Positions 24,370-33,255 of a stretch of 64,000 nucleotides of DNA are shown here, in pieces (the stretch's first letter is position 1; every line of letters starts with the position of its first letter). This DNA is from CAYPLH01 sp964411505 (lineage in GTDB: Bacteria > Bacillota > Clostridia > CAYPLH01 > DUMO01). Below the pieces are notes generated by a model that did no database searches, was not told the origin of the DNA, and worked only from the letters and a program-made list of their open reading frames with translations. Position numbers and translations under genes: made by a program. Location of the stretch: the NCBI GenBank assembly GCA_964411505.1, contig CAYPLH010000017.1:5795-69794 (forward strand). Reading direction: 5' to 3'.

Positions 24370-26052
24370 CTATATGCTTCCTCCGGATGCCGATAAAATG
24401 TTGACACGTTGTTCATTTAAAGATACTTCTTCAATGCCTCCCATCCTCTGTTTCAATAGATAACTTATGACCTGGTTTATCTCATCTACAGGGATTACTT
24501 CTATGCCCACATCTTCAAAAAGCTCCTGCCAGTTTTCCTTTGGTATAATCACTTTCTTAATTCCAGCAGCTTTAGCTGCCTGTACTTTTGCAATTACACC
24601 GCCTACTGGTCTCACCTTTCCGCGTATTGATATTTCACCCGTCATTGCTACGTCACTTCTTATGGGTGCATTATTCACAGCAGAGTATATTGCTGCTGTA
24701 ATAGCAACTCCTGCCGAGGGACCATCAATTGGAATTCCACCCGGAAAGTTTAAATGTATATCATAGTCCCTACAATCGATCTCCATAAATTTCCTTAGAA
24801 CAGTCTGAACATTTTCCACTGATGATTTGGCAGAGCTTGTTCTTTTCATTTTATGTCCTTTTCCCGACATTTCCTCTTCTTCTATAATTCCAGTTACTCT
24901 CAAACTTCCCTGTCCCTTGCACGTTTTTATTGCAGATGCCTCAATATCAAGAACCATTCCATTACAATCTCCAAAAACAGCGAGTCCGTTAACACATCCA
25001 ATCTGCTCTTCACAGGAAACCTTTTTATCAATTCTAGGGCTGTACTGACCAAACTCTACTACCCACTCAATGTCTTTTCTTGTTATTTCAGTTCTTTGCT
25101 CAGTCTGGACTATTCCACCTGCAATCTGGACTATGTTTACAGCATCTCTACCATTATGAGCATATTTTGCAACCAACCTGTCAGAACCTTCTTCAAGGCT
25201 GAATTCGCCTTTTATTGCTGCGTTTTTCGCTATAATTGTTATTTCATCCGGAAATAGTGATCTAAAATGTATTTCAATGCATCTTGAACGTATAGCAACT
25301 GGAATTTCATCCCTTGTTCTAGTGGTTGCTCCTACCAATCTGAAGTCTGCAGGCAACCCTTTTCTAAATATTTCATGTATATGAAGAGGTATGTTATTAT
25401 CCTCTGAACTATAATATGCACTTTCAAGTAGTACTTTTCTATCTTCCAGAACCTTAAGCAGCTTATTCATTTGTATAGGGTGAAGCTCTCCTATTTCATC
25501 AAGAAAAAGTATTCCACCATGGGCTTTTGTGACTGCTCCTTGCTTAGGCTGTGGCACTCCTGCTACACCGTAAGCACCTGCTCCTTGGTATATTGGATCA
25601 TGCACTGAACCTATAAGAGGATCTGCTATACCTCTTTCATCAAAGCGGCAAGTGGTGGCATCCACTTCAACAAACTTTGCATCTTTCTTGAACGGAGATA
25701 TCCCATTTTTCTTTGCTTCCTCCAATATTACCCTTGCTACAGCAGTTTTTCCCACACCTGGAGGTCCATATATTATAACATGTTGTGGATTTGGTCCGCA
25801 CAAAGCTGCCCTTAGGGCTTTGATTCCCTGTTCCTGCCCAACAATTTCCTTGATGGATGATGGTCTGGTCTTTTCCGATAATGGTTGCGAAAGCTTAATA
25901 TCCTGAAGCTTACGAAGCTTTTCAAGCTCCCTGCGTGATTCTTTATCCAGCGCACTTTTATTTCCTTGCTGTGATTTTAGCAGATTTAAAAAATATACTC
26001 CTATAATAACTGAGAAAAAAAACTGAATAATTAGTAAAGTGCTGGTAAGCAT
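24370..26052 (-). CDS. lonB: ATP-dependent protease LonB
   Basis: The 560-aa protein has one N-terminal membrane segment (LLIIQFFFSVIIGVYFL), an AAA+ module (Walker A YGPPGVGKTAVAR, Walker B GGILFLDEIGELH) and a C-terminal Lon protease domain. The Ser-Lys dyad is S446 in GPSAGVAI and K489 in VIAKVQAAK, 43 residues apart as in other Lon enzymes. This is the Bacillus-type LonB without the Lon N domain. It lies downstream of clpX and a phosphomutase gene; lonA, its frequent neighbour, is not in the window. Confidence 0.95.
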   Translation of the reverse strand: MLTSTLLIIQFFFSVIIGVYFLNLLKSQQGNKSALDKESRRELEKLRKLQDIKLSQPLSEKTRPSSIKEIVGQEQGIKALRAALCGPNPQHVIIYGPPGVGKTAVARVILEEAKKNGISPFKKDAKFVEVDATTCRFDERGIADPLIGSVHDPIYQGAGAYGVAGVPQPKQGAVTKAHGGILFLDEIGELHPIQMNKLLKVLEDRKVLLESAYYSSEDNNIPLHIHEIFRKGLPADFRLVGATTRTRDEIPVAIRSRCIEIHFRSLFPDEITIIAKNAAIKGEFSLEEGSDRLVAKYAHNGRDAVNIVQIAGGIVQTEQRTEITRKDIEWVVEFGQYSPRIDKKVSCEEQIGCVNGLAVFGDCNGMVLDIEASAIKTCKGQGSLRVTGIIEEEEMSGKGHKMKRTSSAKSSVENVQTVLRKFMEIDCRDYDIHLNFPGGIPIDGPSAGVAITAAIYSAVNNAPIRSDVAMTGEISIRGKVRPVGGVIAKVQAAKAAGIKKVIIPKENWQELFEDVGIEVIPVDEINQVISYLLKQRMGGIEEVSLNEQRVNILSASGGSI

Positions 26053-26198
26053 TCCGTTCCTCCCTGTGTAATATTTCTAGGCTGCAATAATATGATTACT
26101 TTCCAGTAAGCCACATAACAGCTTCCTAGAAGATAATCATAATAATATTATTTACGACGCAAGAAATTTTATCCTGCAAATAAAAAGTTAATACGTAA

Positions 26199-26220
26199 AA
26201 AGTATACTTTCCTAGACAAT
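26199..26220 (-). repeat. Half copy of palindrome family 3
   Basis: The stretch AAAGTATACTTTCCTAGACA matches the right half of the palindromes at 33056-33089 and 39133-39164. Confidence 0.6.
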
Positions 26221-26250
26221 AAAAAAATCAAGAGTTTAAAACCTCTTGAT
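26221..26250 (-). terminator. Bidirectional terminator after the phosphohexomutase gene
   Basis: TCAAGAG, an 8-nt loop and CTCTTGA are flanked by a run of A on one side and eight T on the other, so it can work on both strands. It would end the tig-clp-mutase transcript before lonB, which then needs its own promoter. Confidence 0.75.
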
Positions 26251-26361
26251 TTTTTTTGCATTTCTACTATATTTTTAAGTCACTTCTTAAGCGATGCTCC
26301 ACTTAACACCGTATAAAAAAATTTAAACCGTCAGCATCCTTGGTAACTTTATTTTTAGAAC

Positions 26362-27774
26362 TTAAATATCATTATCCCACTTGTCACTTATCTGTGGATA
26401 TTTTGAAAGCTTATCTCTAAAAATACTTCTGATCTTCCTCATATCATCCTCTGTTTTTCCTTCAAAAATCAGAACCAGTTCAGGAAGGTTAGAAGAAGCC
26501 CTTACAAGCCCCCAACCGTTGTCAAATTGAACTCTGGCACCATTTATATCAATTACCTTTTCTTTATATTCAGCCTTAAAATCCTGTACCAATTTATCCA
26601 CGATACCGTACTTTACATTATCTGGACAATGAGCCTTGATTTCGGGTGAAGTTACGTATTGAGGAAAGCCGCGCAACAGCTCCCTTATAGGTTTACCTTC
26701 ATGTGAAAGGTATTCTACAAGCTTTGCTGCCGCAAACAATGCATCATCAAAACCGTAGTAGTCTTCGCCTCCGATAAATATATGCCCACTTCTCTCTCCT
26801 GCTAAATCTGCACTTTGTTCATGAAGCTTAGATTTAATATGAGAGTGACCAGTCTTCCACATTATGGGCTGGCCTCCATGAGCGGCAATATCATCAATGA
26901 GCGCTTGGGAACACTTTACATCGAACACAATCTTAGCACCCTTCTTTTTTTCAAGAAGCTGTCTTGCAAGAATCATGAGTATTCGATCACTCCATATGTT
27001 TTCGCCTGTGTGATCAAGTACGCCTATCCTGTCACCATCACCATCAAACCCAATACCAAGGTCTGCATGTATATATGGATGTGTTACCATTTCAGTAAGG
27101 CTCTTACGAGCATTAAGATCAGAAGGGTTGGGAAAATAATGCGGGTAACTCCAATCAGGATCGCAATTTAGCTGAAAAGTCATGCATCCCAGCCTCTGAA
27201 ATATTTCATAAGCAAATACTCCCGCTCCCCCATTGCCCGCATCTATAACCACTCTTGGAGCATTTTCGTGATTTATATTAATTCTACTTACAACATCATC
27301 TATATATGCATCTCTTACATTAACCTTTTGTACATTACCTTTACCACTTACGAAGTCATTATTTTCAATTATAGTGTATAATTCCTTTATTTCCCTTGGT
27401 CCAAGAGTTTTAGAATATCCATGACCAAGTTTGAAACCACACCAGCCATCGGGGTTATGACTTGCAGTAATCATAACAGCACCTTTTGCCTTTAAATGAT
27501 ATTGGGCAAAATACGTTACTGGACTTAAGGAAAGCCCGGTATCAAAAACTTCCATACCGCTTTCCACAAGACTCCTTACGGCACTCTCACAAAAAGAAGG
27601 TGAATATCTTCGGTTATCATAACCGATTACAACCCTATTAATTCCTCTTTTTGTTAAAAACGATGCAAATCCTTTAATTATTAAAGAAACGCTATCCTCA
27701 TTAAATTCCTCATCATTGACCAGACCCCGTATATCATACTCTCTAAACATACTTTTGAATGATTCACTAAACAC
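26362..27774 (-). CDS. Phosphomannomutase/phosphoglucomutase
   Basis: The 470-aa enzyme has the alpha-D-phosphohexomutase landmarks: MFREYDIRGLVN at the N-terminus, the phosphoserine loop TASHNPDGWCGF, the metal loop DGDGDRIGVLD, and the sugar-binding GERSGHIFIGG. It interconverts hexose 1- and 6-phosphates for polysaccharide and cell-wall precursors. The start is taken as GTG at 27772-27774, 8 nt after GGAGG; a TTG just before it is possible. It begins 18 nt after the clpX stop, so it is probably co-transcribed with clpP-clpX, an unusual place for a sugar mutase. Confidence 0.92.
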   Translation of the reverse strand: MFSESFKSMFREYDIRGLVNDEEFNEDSVSLIIKGFASFLTKRGINRVVIGYDNRRYSPSFCESAVRSLVESGMEVFDTGLSLSPVTYFAQYHLKAKGAVMITASHNPDGWCGFKLGHGYSKTLGPREIKELYTIIENNDFVSGKGNVQKVNVRDAYIDDVVSRININHENAPRVVIDAGNGGAGVFAYEIFQRLGCMTFQLNCDPDWSYPHYFPNPSDLNARKSLTEMVTHPYIHADLGIGFDGDGDRIGVLDHTGENIWSDRILMILARQLLEKKKGAKIVFDVKCSQALIDDIAAHGGQPIMWKTGHSHIKSKLHEQSADLAGERSGHIFIGGEDYYGFDDALFAAAKLVEYLSHEGKPIRELLRGFPQYVTSPEIKAHCPDNVKYGIVDKLVQDFKAEYKEKVIDINGARVQFDNGWGLVRASSNLPELVLIFEGKTEDDMRKIRSIFRDKLSKYPQISDKWDNDI

Positions 27775-27792
27775 CAAAGCTGCCTCCAATCA

Positions 27793-29088
27793 CTATGAAA
27801 CAGATTCCCTTTTAACACGGGGTTTTCTACCACCAGTTTTCCTAAGAGGTTTTTTGTTTTCATTTATAATTATTTCAGGTCGTTTATTTTCAGTTATACA
27901 TTCTTTATGGATAATACACTTTTCTACATTGGTAGTGGAAGGTATTTCATACATAACATCCAGCATAACATCCTCAATTATAGATCTTAATCCCCTGGCT
28001 CCTGTATCTCTCTTAATAGCCTTTTCTGCAATTGCTTCCAGACTATCATCATCAAATTCAAGCATAACATCATCCATCTCAAACAGTTTCTTGTACTGTT
28101 TGACAAGCGCGTTTTTAGGTTCTTTGAGAATTTTAATCAGAGCCTCTTTGTCAAGAGAGTGCAAAGAAACCAATATCGGTATTCTTCCCACAAACTCAGG
28201 TATAAGTCCATATTTTAAAAGATCTTGCGGAAGAGTATGCTGGAGTATGTCTCCAATTCTCCTATCCTTTTCTGATTCTATTTTTGCTCCAAAACCCATG
28301 GACTTTTTACCAATTCTGTTTTGTATAATTTTATCAATACCATCAAATGCTCCGCCACAAATAAAAAGAATATTAGTTGTGTCAATTTGAATAAACTCTT
28401 GGTGCGGATGTTTCCTTCCTCCTTGAGGAGGTACTGATGCAATCGTTCCTTCAAGTATTTTTAAAAGCGCTTGCTGTACACCTTCTCCGCTTACATCCCT
28501 AGTTATTGACGGATTATCGGATTTTCTAGCTATTTTATCTATTTCATCAATATATATTATTCCCTTTTCGGCTCTTTCTATATCATAATCAGCAGCCTGA
28601 ATCAGTTTAAGAAGAATGTTCTCAACATCCTCACCTACATAACCTGCTTCAGTCAACGATGTAGCATCAGCTATCGCAAACGGCACATTAAGTACTTTTG
28701 AGAGGGTTTGAGCCAAAAGAGTTTTTCCGCATCCGGTTGGACCTATCATGGCTATATTACTTTTGTGGAGCTCAATATCATCAGCGTATACACTGGTATT
28801 TATTCTTTTATAGTGATTATATACAGCTACAGATAAGGATTTTTTAGCCTGCTCCTGACCAATGACATATTGATCCAGAATTGCTTTTATTTCACTGGGT
28901 TTTGGAAGATCGTTTATCTCGGTTTCCATCCTTATATCTTCGAATTCTTCTTCTATTATTTCTGAGCATAACTCAATACACTCGTCACAAATATACACTC
29001 CGGGTCCTGCAACCAGCCTTTTTACCTGCTCCTGATTTTTCCCACAAAAAGAGCATTTGAGTTGTTTTTTTTCATCATATCTGGCCAT
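27793..29088 (-). CDS. clpX: ATP-dependent Clp protease ATP-binding subunit ClpX
   Basis: The 431-aa protein has the N-terminal zinc-binding domain (Cys12, 15, 34 and 37), Walker A IGPTGCGKTLLAQ, Walker B IIYIDEIDKIAR, the pore loop YVGEDVEN, the RKHPHQEFIQIDT segment and the IGF-type ClpP-binding loop RIGKKSMGFGAK. It unfolds tagged proteins, including those bearing the tmRNA tag encoded at 10353-10385, and feeds them to ClpP. A basic C-terminal tail (KTGGRKPRVKRESVS) extends past the usual end. It follows clpP by 13 nt. Confidence 0.97.
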   Translation of the reverse strand: MARYDEKKQLKCSFCGKNQEQVKRLVAGPGVYICDECIELCSEIIEEEFEDIRMETEINDLPKPSEIKAILDQYVIGQEQAKKSLSVAVYNHYKRINTSVYADDIELHKSNIAMIGPTGCGKTLLAQTLSKVLNVPFAIADATSLTEAGYVGEDVENILLKLIQAADYDIERAEKGIIYIDEIDKIARKSDNPSITRDVSGEGVQQALLKILEGTIASVPPQGGRKHPHQEFIQIDTTNILFICGGAFDGIDKIIQNRIGKKSMGFGAKIESEKDRRIGDILQHTLPQDLLKYGLIPEFVGRIPILVSLHSLDKEALIKILKEPKNALVKQYKKLFEMDDVMLEFDDDSLEAIAEKAIKRDTGARGLRSIIEDVMLDVMYEIPSTTNVEKCIIHKECITENKRPEIIINENKKPLRKTGGRKPRVKRESVS

Positions 29089-29101
29089 TATTCCACCTCG
29101 T

Positions 29102-29686
29102 CTATTTTCTGCCGGTCATAACCTCATCTATAATACCATATTCCTTAGCATCCTGAGCTGACATGAAAAAATCCCTTTCTACATCTCGTTCAATAACTTC
29201 CAGAGGTTTTCCTGTTCTCTCACTTAAAATGCGGCTGAGCCTTGCCTTAATCTTAACAATCCACTCTGCATGAATTTTTATATCAGTTGCCTGACCTCTT
29301 GCACCCCCAAGAGGTTGATGGATCATAATCTCACTGTTAGGAAGCGCAAATCTCTTTCCCTTAGCTCCTGCTGCCAACAAAAATGCGCCCATGCTTGCAG
29401 CCATACCTATACCAATAGTAACAACATCCGGCTTAACATACTGCATTGTATCAAATATCGCAAACCCAGCTGTTACAGAGCCACCGGGACTATTTATATA
29501 AAGCTGAATATCTTTATCTGGTGCTTCGGATTCAAGATACAAAAGCTGCGCTACTACAAGACTTGCGGTAACATCATTAACCTCATCGCTAAGCACTATT
29601 ATTCGCTCTTTTAGCAGTCTTGAAAAAATATCATACGAACGTTCTCCTCTGTTTGACTGTTCAACTACAATAGGTACCAAACTCAT
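29102..29686 (-). CDS. clpP: ATP-dependent Clp protease proteolytic subunit ClpP
   Basis: The 194-aa protein has the full catalytic triad: S98 in GMAASMGAF, H123 in MIHQPLGG and D172 in RDVERDFFMS. The oxyanion region INSPGGSVTAG and start MSLVPIVVEQSNRGERSYD are standard. It forms the 14-subunit proteolytic chamber driven by ClpX. AGGAGGAG precedes the ATG. It lies 13 nt upstream of clpX and 215 nt after tig. Confidence 0.98.
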   Translation of the reverse strand: MSLVPIVVEQSNRGERSYDIFSRLLKERIIVLSDEVNDVTASLVVAQLLYLESEAPDKDIQLYINSPGGSVTAGFAIFDTMQYVKPDVVTIGIGMAASMGAFLLAAGAKGKRFALPNSEIMIHQPLGGARGQATDIKIHAEWIVKIKARLSRILSERTGKPLEVIERDVERDFFMSAQDAKEYGIIDEVMTGRK

Positions 29687-29789
29687 TTATTTCTCCTCCT
29701 CAATTATGCTCATATATTGTTTCCCACAAATTTTAAATAATAAACGTACAAATTTTAAAAGCTTCTAATGACTCTTTTTCTAATGGTTA

Positions 29790-29815
29790 AAAAAGGTGGC
29801 TTCGCCACTTTTTTT
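29790..29815 (-). terminator. Terminator between tig and clpP
   Basis: GTGGC, GAA and GCCAC are flanked by A and T runs, so the hairpin is bidirectional. It stands about 90 nt after the tig stop. Confidence 0.75.
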
Positions 29816-29842
29816 CGCTAGGGAACCTTATGGTTCCCTTCG

Positions 29843-29880
29843 ACGGATGCTCCGCATCCTGAGCACCCTCCTTAAAGCAG
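29843..29880. repeat. Repeat family 4, copy 1
   Basis: The stretch begins with the small hairpin GGATGCTCCGCATCC and continues GAGCACCCTCCTTAAAGCAG. Nearly the same sequence is at 39077-39107 after bioY. A GGGAACC/GGTTCCC hairpin lies just before it. Confidence 0.6.
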
Positions 29881-29901
29881 CTTTATACGCGATAAGCAAA
29901 A

Positions 29902-31194
29902 TCAAACTATTTTAGCATTATCTACAAGAAACTGTATGGCTTTTCTGTTTATCAAGTCTTCTTTAATATATTCTATATCCTGAGCCCTTAAATGTTTCTT
30001 AAAATCTTCTTCAGTCTGTTTGTACATTTCTGCTATTTTTTTAATTTCTTCCTGAACATCCTCATCTGATGTAGTGATATTTTCAACACTGATTATCTTT
30101 TCAAGAACCAGTTGCACTCTGACTTCGTTTTCAGCTCTTTGGATAAACTGATCTCTAAATGAGTCTTTATCCTGACCAGTCATCTCTAGATATTTATCCA
30201 AAGAAAGACCATTATATCTATAGCCCATGCTCATCTCAAACTCGCGTGCAATCTGATCTATCCTGTTATCTATCATTACCTTTGGAATATCAATTTTAGC
30301 ATTCTCAACAACTTTCTTCAAAATATTTTCCCTAATATTGTCTTCTGCTTCCTTTTCAGCAGTTTCAATCAATTTCTTTTTTACATCTGACTTGTATTCT
30401 TCAAGAGTATCAAATTCACTAACATCTTTTGCAAACTCATCATCAATTTCAGGCAATACTTTCTTTTTTATCTCATTTACCTTTACTTTGAATATAGCAG
30501 CTTGCCCTTTAAGTTCTTCACTGTTATAATCTTCTGGGAAAATAACATTTACTTCTGTTTCTTCCCCTGTTTTCGCTCCTATAAGCTGCTCCTCAAAACC
30601 GGGAATAAACTGGCCCGATCCAATTTCCAGATCATGCTTTTCGCCTTTTCCTCCTTCAAAGGGTTCGTCACCTAAGAAACCTTCAAAGTCGATGTTTGCT
30701 GTGTCGCCATTTTCAATTCCTCTATCATCGATTGTAATCAAACGAGCACTTTTTTCAGCTTCTTCTTTAACTTTGTTTTCTATATCCTCTTTGGTAACAT
30801 CTATTTCTATTTTTTCTGCTTCAATTTCTTTATACTGTCCTAACTCAACCTCAGGTTTAACGGTGATCTTTGCTGAAAAAATAAAGCTTTCACCTTTCCC
30901 AATGCTTACTATATCAATTTCAGGTTGTTCAACCGGGTGCAGATCGTTTTCCTTTATTGCTTGGCTATATGCCTCAGGGCACACAAAGTCTATAGTGTCC
31001 TCGTATAATACTTCTTCACCGTAAACTCTTTCAACAATGTTCCTAGGCACCTTCCCTTTTCTAAACCCATGAACTGCAAACCTGCCCTTGTTTTTCAAAT
31101 AAGCTTTTTGCATCCCTTCTTCAAACTTTTCTGCATCAACTTCTATTTCAAGTTTTACTACGTTTGTCTCTACATTTTCTAATTTTACATTCAT
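29902..31194 (-). CDS. tig: Trigger factor (ribosome-associated chaperone)
   Basis: The 430-aa protein has the N-terminal ribosome-binding signature GFRKGKVPRNIVERVYG, a central FKBP-type prolyl isomerase domain (NGDTANIDFEGFLGDEPFEG, then GQFIPGFEEQLIGAKTGE), and a helical C-terminal chaperone domain. It shields nascent chains at the exit tunnel. It is first in the tig-clpP-clpX order on the minus strand, as in many Firmicutes, but a terminator separates it from clpP. Confidence 0.97.
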   Translation of the reverse strand: MNVKLENVETNVVKLEIEVDAEKFEEGMQKAYLKNKGRFAVHGFRKGKVPRNIVERVYGEEVLYEDTIDFVCPEAYSQAIKENDLHPVEQPEIDIVSIGKGESFIFSAKITVKPEVELGQYKEIEAEKIEIDVTKEDIENKVKEEAEKSARLITIDDRGIENGDTANIDFEGFLGDEPFEGGKGEKHDLEIGSGQFIPGFEEQLIGAKTGEETEVNVIFPEDYNSEELKGQAAIFKVKVNEIKKKVLPEIDDEFAKDVSEFDTLEEYKSDVKKKLIETAEKEAEDNIRENILKKVVENAKIDIPKVMIDNRIDQIAREFEMSMGYRYNGLSLDKYLEMTGQDKDSFRDQFIQRAENEVRVQLVLEKIISVENITTSDEDVQEEIKKIAEMYKQTEEDFKKHLRAQDIEYIKEDLINRKAIQFLVDNAKIV

Positions 31195-31387
31195 TTTATT
31201 CTGTTGCCCTCCTAATTATTGCAATTTAATATATTTCTAATAATTATTTCCTGTAAAACAACTTTGAACCTTCATACTATAGTGTCAGTATTATTGTATT
31301 CTGGGTCAGCTTCCATACTTCCACTTTTAAAAAACAAAAAATATTTCCAATCCAATTTTCTTGTTATACATTCACATATATGTAAAT

Positions 31388-31446
31388 AAATTTGATAAAA
31401 AGGCTAGAATTGTTGGATTTAGTGCGCTAGACCTCTTATCAAATTT
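31388..31446. repeat. Inverted repeat upstream of tig
   Basis: AAATTTGATAA..GGCTAG (31388-31407) and CTAGACCTCTTATCAAATTT (31427-31446) are imperfect reverse complements around a 19-nt loop. It lies about 200 nt before tig in the 31195-31659 gap. It could be a terminator of the phosphoesterase gene or an upstream control structure. Nothing else is visible in this gap. Confidence 0.5.
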
Positions 31447-31659
31447 AGCTACTATATTATAACACAGTGTTTCGGGAAATACCAACAAAAAACTTTAAAA
31501 TTTTCGCCAAAATTTTCACTTTTTTTGTCGCAAATGCTGTCCTGCCTATTTTTTTAGTTTCCTTAAAAAACTCACAATTTTAACTTTTCGTTCCTTGTTT
31601 CCTTACTGATTAACCAAAAAAGCAACTATCTAGGAACCTGACAACTTTTGGGTAGTTGG

Positions 31660-32364
31660 TTAGTCAACTTCAATCGGTCTAAATTCTAAATAATCAGCAG
31701 AAACCAACTTGTATTCAATTCCGTTTATTTCCCCCATTACAGCTTTACTTATACTTTTAGCATGCAAGTGCCCATAAAGGCACGTCCTAACATCATAGTT
31801 TCGCATTATATCAACAAAGCCTGAAGGCTGCATCTTCACGTTAAAAGGCGGATAATGCATAGCTACAATAATCTTTTTATCATGATTAGCTTTTCTACCA
31901 TTTTCAAGTGATAGCTCTAGTCTTTTAAGCTCTCTGTTGTAAATTTTCTGATCATCATCACTAAAATCAGTATCACCCGGACATTTCCAACCTCGCGTCC
32001 CACATATGATACGCTTTTCTAACTCAAAACTGTTGTTATGCATAAAATTGATAGTTTTAAGACTATATTTCTCAAGAAATTCATTAAGCTTGCTTATTGT
32101 GTTCCACCAATAATCATGATTACCTTTCGATATTATTTTATTACCCGGAAGGCAGTCAATAAACTTAAAATCCGCAACAGCTTGTTCAAGATAGGTAGCC
32201 CAAGAAATATCCCCGGGGATAATTACCGTATCATCTTCTTCTACTGTCTCTTCCCAGTGGAGCTTAAGTTTATCCATATAATTTGTCCAATGCACTCCAA
32301 AAATATCCATCGGCTTATCCACACCGAGTGCAAGATGTAAATCAGAAATAGCATATAAAGCCAT
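31660..32364 (-). CDS. Metallophosphoesterase (calcineurin-like)
   Basis: The 234-aa protein has the ordered metal-ligand motifs of the calcineurin-like fold: AISDLHLA (D-x-H), IIPGDISWA (G-D), SKGNHDYWW (G-N-H-D), VAMHYPPFN and YGHLHAKS (G-H-x-H). It is a cytoplasmic phosphoesterase with an unknown substrate. The window holds no partner genes on the same strand upstream; the gap on that side contains repeat element B and the tyrS leader on the other strand. Confidence 0.9.
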   Translation of the reverse strand: MALYAISDLHLALGVDKPMDIFGVHWTNYMDKLKLHWEETVEEDDTVIIPGDISWATYLEQAVADFKFIDCLPGNKIISKGNHDYWWNTISKLNEFLEKYSLKTINFMHNNSFELEKRIICGTRGWKCPGDTDFSDDDQKIYNRELKRLELSLENGRKANHDKKIIVAMHYPPFNVKMQPSGFVDIMRNYDVRTCLYGHLHAKSISKAVMGEINGIEYKLVSADYLEFRPIEVD

Positions 32365-32512
32365 ACAAACCCTCTAATTCCGTTTTTATTATACTAAGTT
32401 ATCCTCCGCTTAAATAAGCTGGTATCTTAGGCATTTGATAATATTATATCTTTAATTGTATACAGGTCAAGTGAATATAATACAGTTTCAATCCGCTTTT
32501 TTTGAATAGTAC

Positions 32513-32727
32513 GCAATGATATGTGTGTAGTAACAGAACAGGCTAATTATTTTGAAAAAAACCAACGGTTCTCGGAACATATAAATGCTAACGCTTTTTA
32601 TGCGCCATCCATGGCACAAAAAAGCTAAAAAAACGTCGTGTTTTTTTCACGCATTTTTATATTCCCCTCACCGGGTTTTTTAACAAAATAAAGCCAATTG
32701 TTCTTTATACTACACACATGTCATTGC
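32513..32727 (+). repeat. Repeat family 1, copy B (215 bp, nested hairpins)
   Basis: The ends GCAATGATATGTGTGTAGTA and their partner at 32708-32727 pair with one mismatch (a G-T pair if RNA). The inner arms run down to ATGC (32588 region) and GCAT. The core hairpins are GCTTTTTATGCGCCAT paired with ATGGCACAAAAAAGC (one mismatch), and AAAAAAAC-GTCGT-GTTTTTTT. It lies between the divergent phosphoesterase and tyrS genes, upstream of the T-box. Confidence 0.8.
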
Positions 32728-32839
32728 TCAGCTTCCAAAAAAAATGTGCTTGCATAAACAAGCTTTGCTATGTTACAATATCCTACAAGTTGTTTTGGGT
32801 TGGAATAATATTGACAAAAATGATGAAGGATTAAAGTAG

Positions 32840-33055
32840 TGTCCTGTGGTCACAAAAAGAGATTTATCCGGTTGGTGAAAGGATATAGGTACATAGGAAT
32901 TATGAATTACAATCTGGAGTTTTGTTGTTGAGATAAAGTAGGCAATAACGGGAATCGCCCGTTACAGCGGTTTTATATAATGAGGCATGATTAACGCATG
33001 TAAATTAAGGTGGTACCACGGGTTCTCCGTCCTTTAGGGATGGCAGAACCTTTTT
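32840..33055 (+). promoter_or_regulatory. Tyrosine T-box riboswitch with terminator
   Basis: The conserved T-box sequence AAGGTGGTACCACGGG is at 33008-33023. It is followed by an intrinsic terminator (GGTTCT..CCGTCC, loop, GGGATGG..AGAACC, then TTTTT to 33055). A Stem I region starts about 32856 (AAAGAGATTTATCC). A plausible specifier UAC (Tyr) is at 32908-32910 in GAATTACAATC. Uncharged tRNA-Tyr should pair with the UAC and with the T-box bulge, stabilise the antiterminator and allow tyrS expression. Confidence 0.9.
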
Positions 33056-33089
33056 CATTGTCTAAGATAGTATACTTTCTTAGACAATG
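33056..33089. repeat. 34-bp palindrome, repeat family 3
   Basis: CATTGTCTAAGATAGTATAC and the remainder to 33089 form a near-perfect palindrome centred on GTATAC. Related copies are at 39133-39164 and (half) 26199-26220. It directly follows the T-box terminator. Confidence 0.75.
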
Positions 33090-33255
33090 GGGATTTAATA
33101 CCTACACAATATTATTTTAAAAAGCTGTATTTACACTACGTTGAAAATCATTATAAAGCTTTCGCCCCTTTATTTACAATGGACAAATTCATTAATATTG
33201 TTGTAGTGCCAAAATAGATTATATATTTAAAATAAAGCAGGAGGTAGCACATAAA

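Noticed and set aside
32840..33089. The palindrome at 33056 as part of the T-box terminator
   Set aside because: The terminator stem with its T run ends at 33055, and the palindrome occurs at other places without a T-box.
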